Assembly (NCBI RefSeq): GCF_044628455.1
Contig: NZ_JBIYZW010000005.1
Coordinates: 25,932 to 89,931 of the forward strand
Length of the DNA: 64,000 bases
Source: Solirubrum sp044628455
GTDB taxonomy: Bacteria; Bacteroidota; Bacteroidia; Cytophagales; Hymenobacteraceae
Reading direction: 5' to 3'
The notes below the pieces were generated by a model. It ran no database searches. It saw nothing but the letters and a program-made list of their open reading frames with translations, and had not been told where the DNA came from. Shown here one piece after another: positions 63,128-64,000 of the stretch. Positions within the stretch are counted from its first letter, which is position 1; every line of letters starts with the position of its first letter. Both the position numbers and the translations under genes were made by a program.

Positions 63128-63830
63128 CAACTCTAAAGTAAGGTTGCCGGTTGAGGTAAAACATGCTGTTGGCTACACCAGCTAAAACACGTGGTTGGCG
63201 TGTACTCGTAATCGAAGGCGAGGCGGCGAAACTGGTGAGCCATTGTAAGGTGCGTTCCTTCACCCATCTCCTGGCCACAGGCACAAAGCCTTTGGACGAG
63301 CGTGAGCGGCTGGCCCATTCGTGCTGCACCCGGAGCTTGGCCTTGTGCCGGGCAAAGCAGCCGCCGTAGCCGTTGTCAATCAACACCGTGTGCAGGCGCT
63401 AAGCCCATCAGGGGTGGTGTGGCAACAGGGCCACGGCCGCGTAGTCATATTGGTTGGCCGCGTGCCCTTGGGCCAACTATATGCCCCTGCCGGTATCGAC
63501 CAGGATCTGGTGCTCACGCCCATTGACCCAATTGCCCCAGTCCAGGTTCCGGTGCTCGCAGATGCGGGGGCTAAACGCACACGCCGGCTGTCGGCGCCGA
63601 GTAGGCTCGGGTTCGCTTCGCATCCGTGCGCCACCCGGTCCAGGGCGTTGACCAGCGTGTTGAGCTGCTGCCACGAGCCCGTCCGCTGACGGCAGTAGAA
63701 GTAATAGTCGGCCGACCAGGCAGGGTACTGGGCCGGCAAGTTGCGCCACTGGCGACCCGTGCGGCACACGTACCACGTTCACTACGCGCCGCAGGCACAG
63801 CCACGGTTTGCGTTATACTGGCAACACGCA
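63120..63830 (-). pseudogene. IS5-family (IS427-like) transposase remnant
   Basis: Minus-strand pieces in different frames: CRTGRQWRNLPAQYPAWSAD (N-terminal DUF4096-like part), WVNGREHQILVDTGRGI (catalytic Asp region), LIDNGYGGCFARHKAKLRVQ, SKGFVPVARRWVKERT and YEYTPTTCFSW. The order matches a single ~250-residue IS5-type transposase broken by several indels. It is a different subtype from the neighbouring element and abuts its right end. Confidence 0.7.
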
Positions 63831-63904
63831 GTGCATAACTTGCCACTGTGAGTCGGCAAGAAATTAATGTTCGACAATCATAATGTTATGGATGCTAGAG
63901 GTTT

Positions 63905-64000
63905 ACGCTGTAAGCTTGCTTGAGCAGCTTGTTGCAGACGGCAATCAGGGCCAGCTTCTTGTGCTTGCCTTTGGCCATGAGCCGCTCGTAGAGCGCTTTG
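63905..64000 (-). CDS. IS110-family transposase, C-terminal end (cut by window edge)
   Basis: The minus-strand sequence corresponds to the C-terminus KALYERLMAKGKHKKLALIA, VCNKLLKQAYS, closely resembling the end of the IS110 transposase at 48105 (KNRKLALIAVCNKLLKQAF). The gene continues beyond the window; it comes from a different IS110 element, since the downstream flanks differ. Confidence 0.7.

Overview
The window looks like DNA from a Bacteroidota bacterium, most probably Hymenobacter or a close relative in the Cytophagales. The evidence is high-GC coding sequence, a TonB-dependent receptor next to a DUF4249 lipoprotein, a STAS-like small-protein family I associate with Hymenobacter, characteristic dispersed intergenic repeats, and IS families common in that group. 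A Rep_3 initiator with iterons at 41.9-43.0 kb shows that at least the middle is a plasmid backbone. One ambiguous base (N at 29444) at the edge of a perfect 418-bp palindrome suggests a draft assembly with a possible join there.

Layout. 1-1.2 kb: remains of an AbiE-type toxin-antitoxin locus. 1.25-26.1 kb: a defence island bounded on each side by a pair of dif-like palindromes (inverted arms, 7-bp spacers), with a tyrosine recombinase just inside the left pair. In order it holds a MazG-like/dCTP-deaminase-like membrane pair, McrBC, a type III restriction-modification operon with an inserted AAA ATPase plus DUF4276 pair, a dead IS1-like element, a Thoeris locus (ThsA plus several TIR proteins), a three-gene module of alpha-glutamyl/putrescinyl-thymine pyrophosphorylase-like protein, TIR and Nmad2, and a convergent TIR plus SLOG operon.

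26.1-37 kb: an IS3-family element, a beta-barrel-like secreted protein, a scrap zone with the long palindrome, a Kazal lipoprotein fragment and a chimeric serine-recombinase/symporter reading frame, then an intact DUF4249/TonB receptor pair and a second IS3 element. 37-48 kb: plasmid backbone with small hypothetical genes on the minus strand in three transcription units that share one upstream element, a replication origin with five 21-22 bp iterons, repB, ardC and a hipBA toxin-antitoxin. 48-64 kb: an IS graveyard (IS110, IS630, IS3, IS1182, ISKra4-like, IS1, IS5) around a few intact genes: an S9 peptidase, a GNAT acetyltransferase, a Nudix hydrolase and a class C beta-lactamase-like hydrolase.

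How the genes work together. The left 26 kb stacks DNA-cutting systems (McrBC, type III R-M) with NAD/nucleotide-signal systems (Thoeris, TIR-SLOG) and nucleotide-pool enzymes. The candidate least like a described system is the tightly packed pyrophosphorylase-like/TIR/Nmad2 triad, where two DNA-base-modification families flank a TIR protein. The plasmid segment carries its own maintenance (RepB, HipBA) and anti-restriction (ArdC) genes. All functions are assigned by reading motifs by eye; no database search was run.
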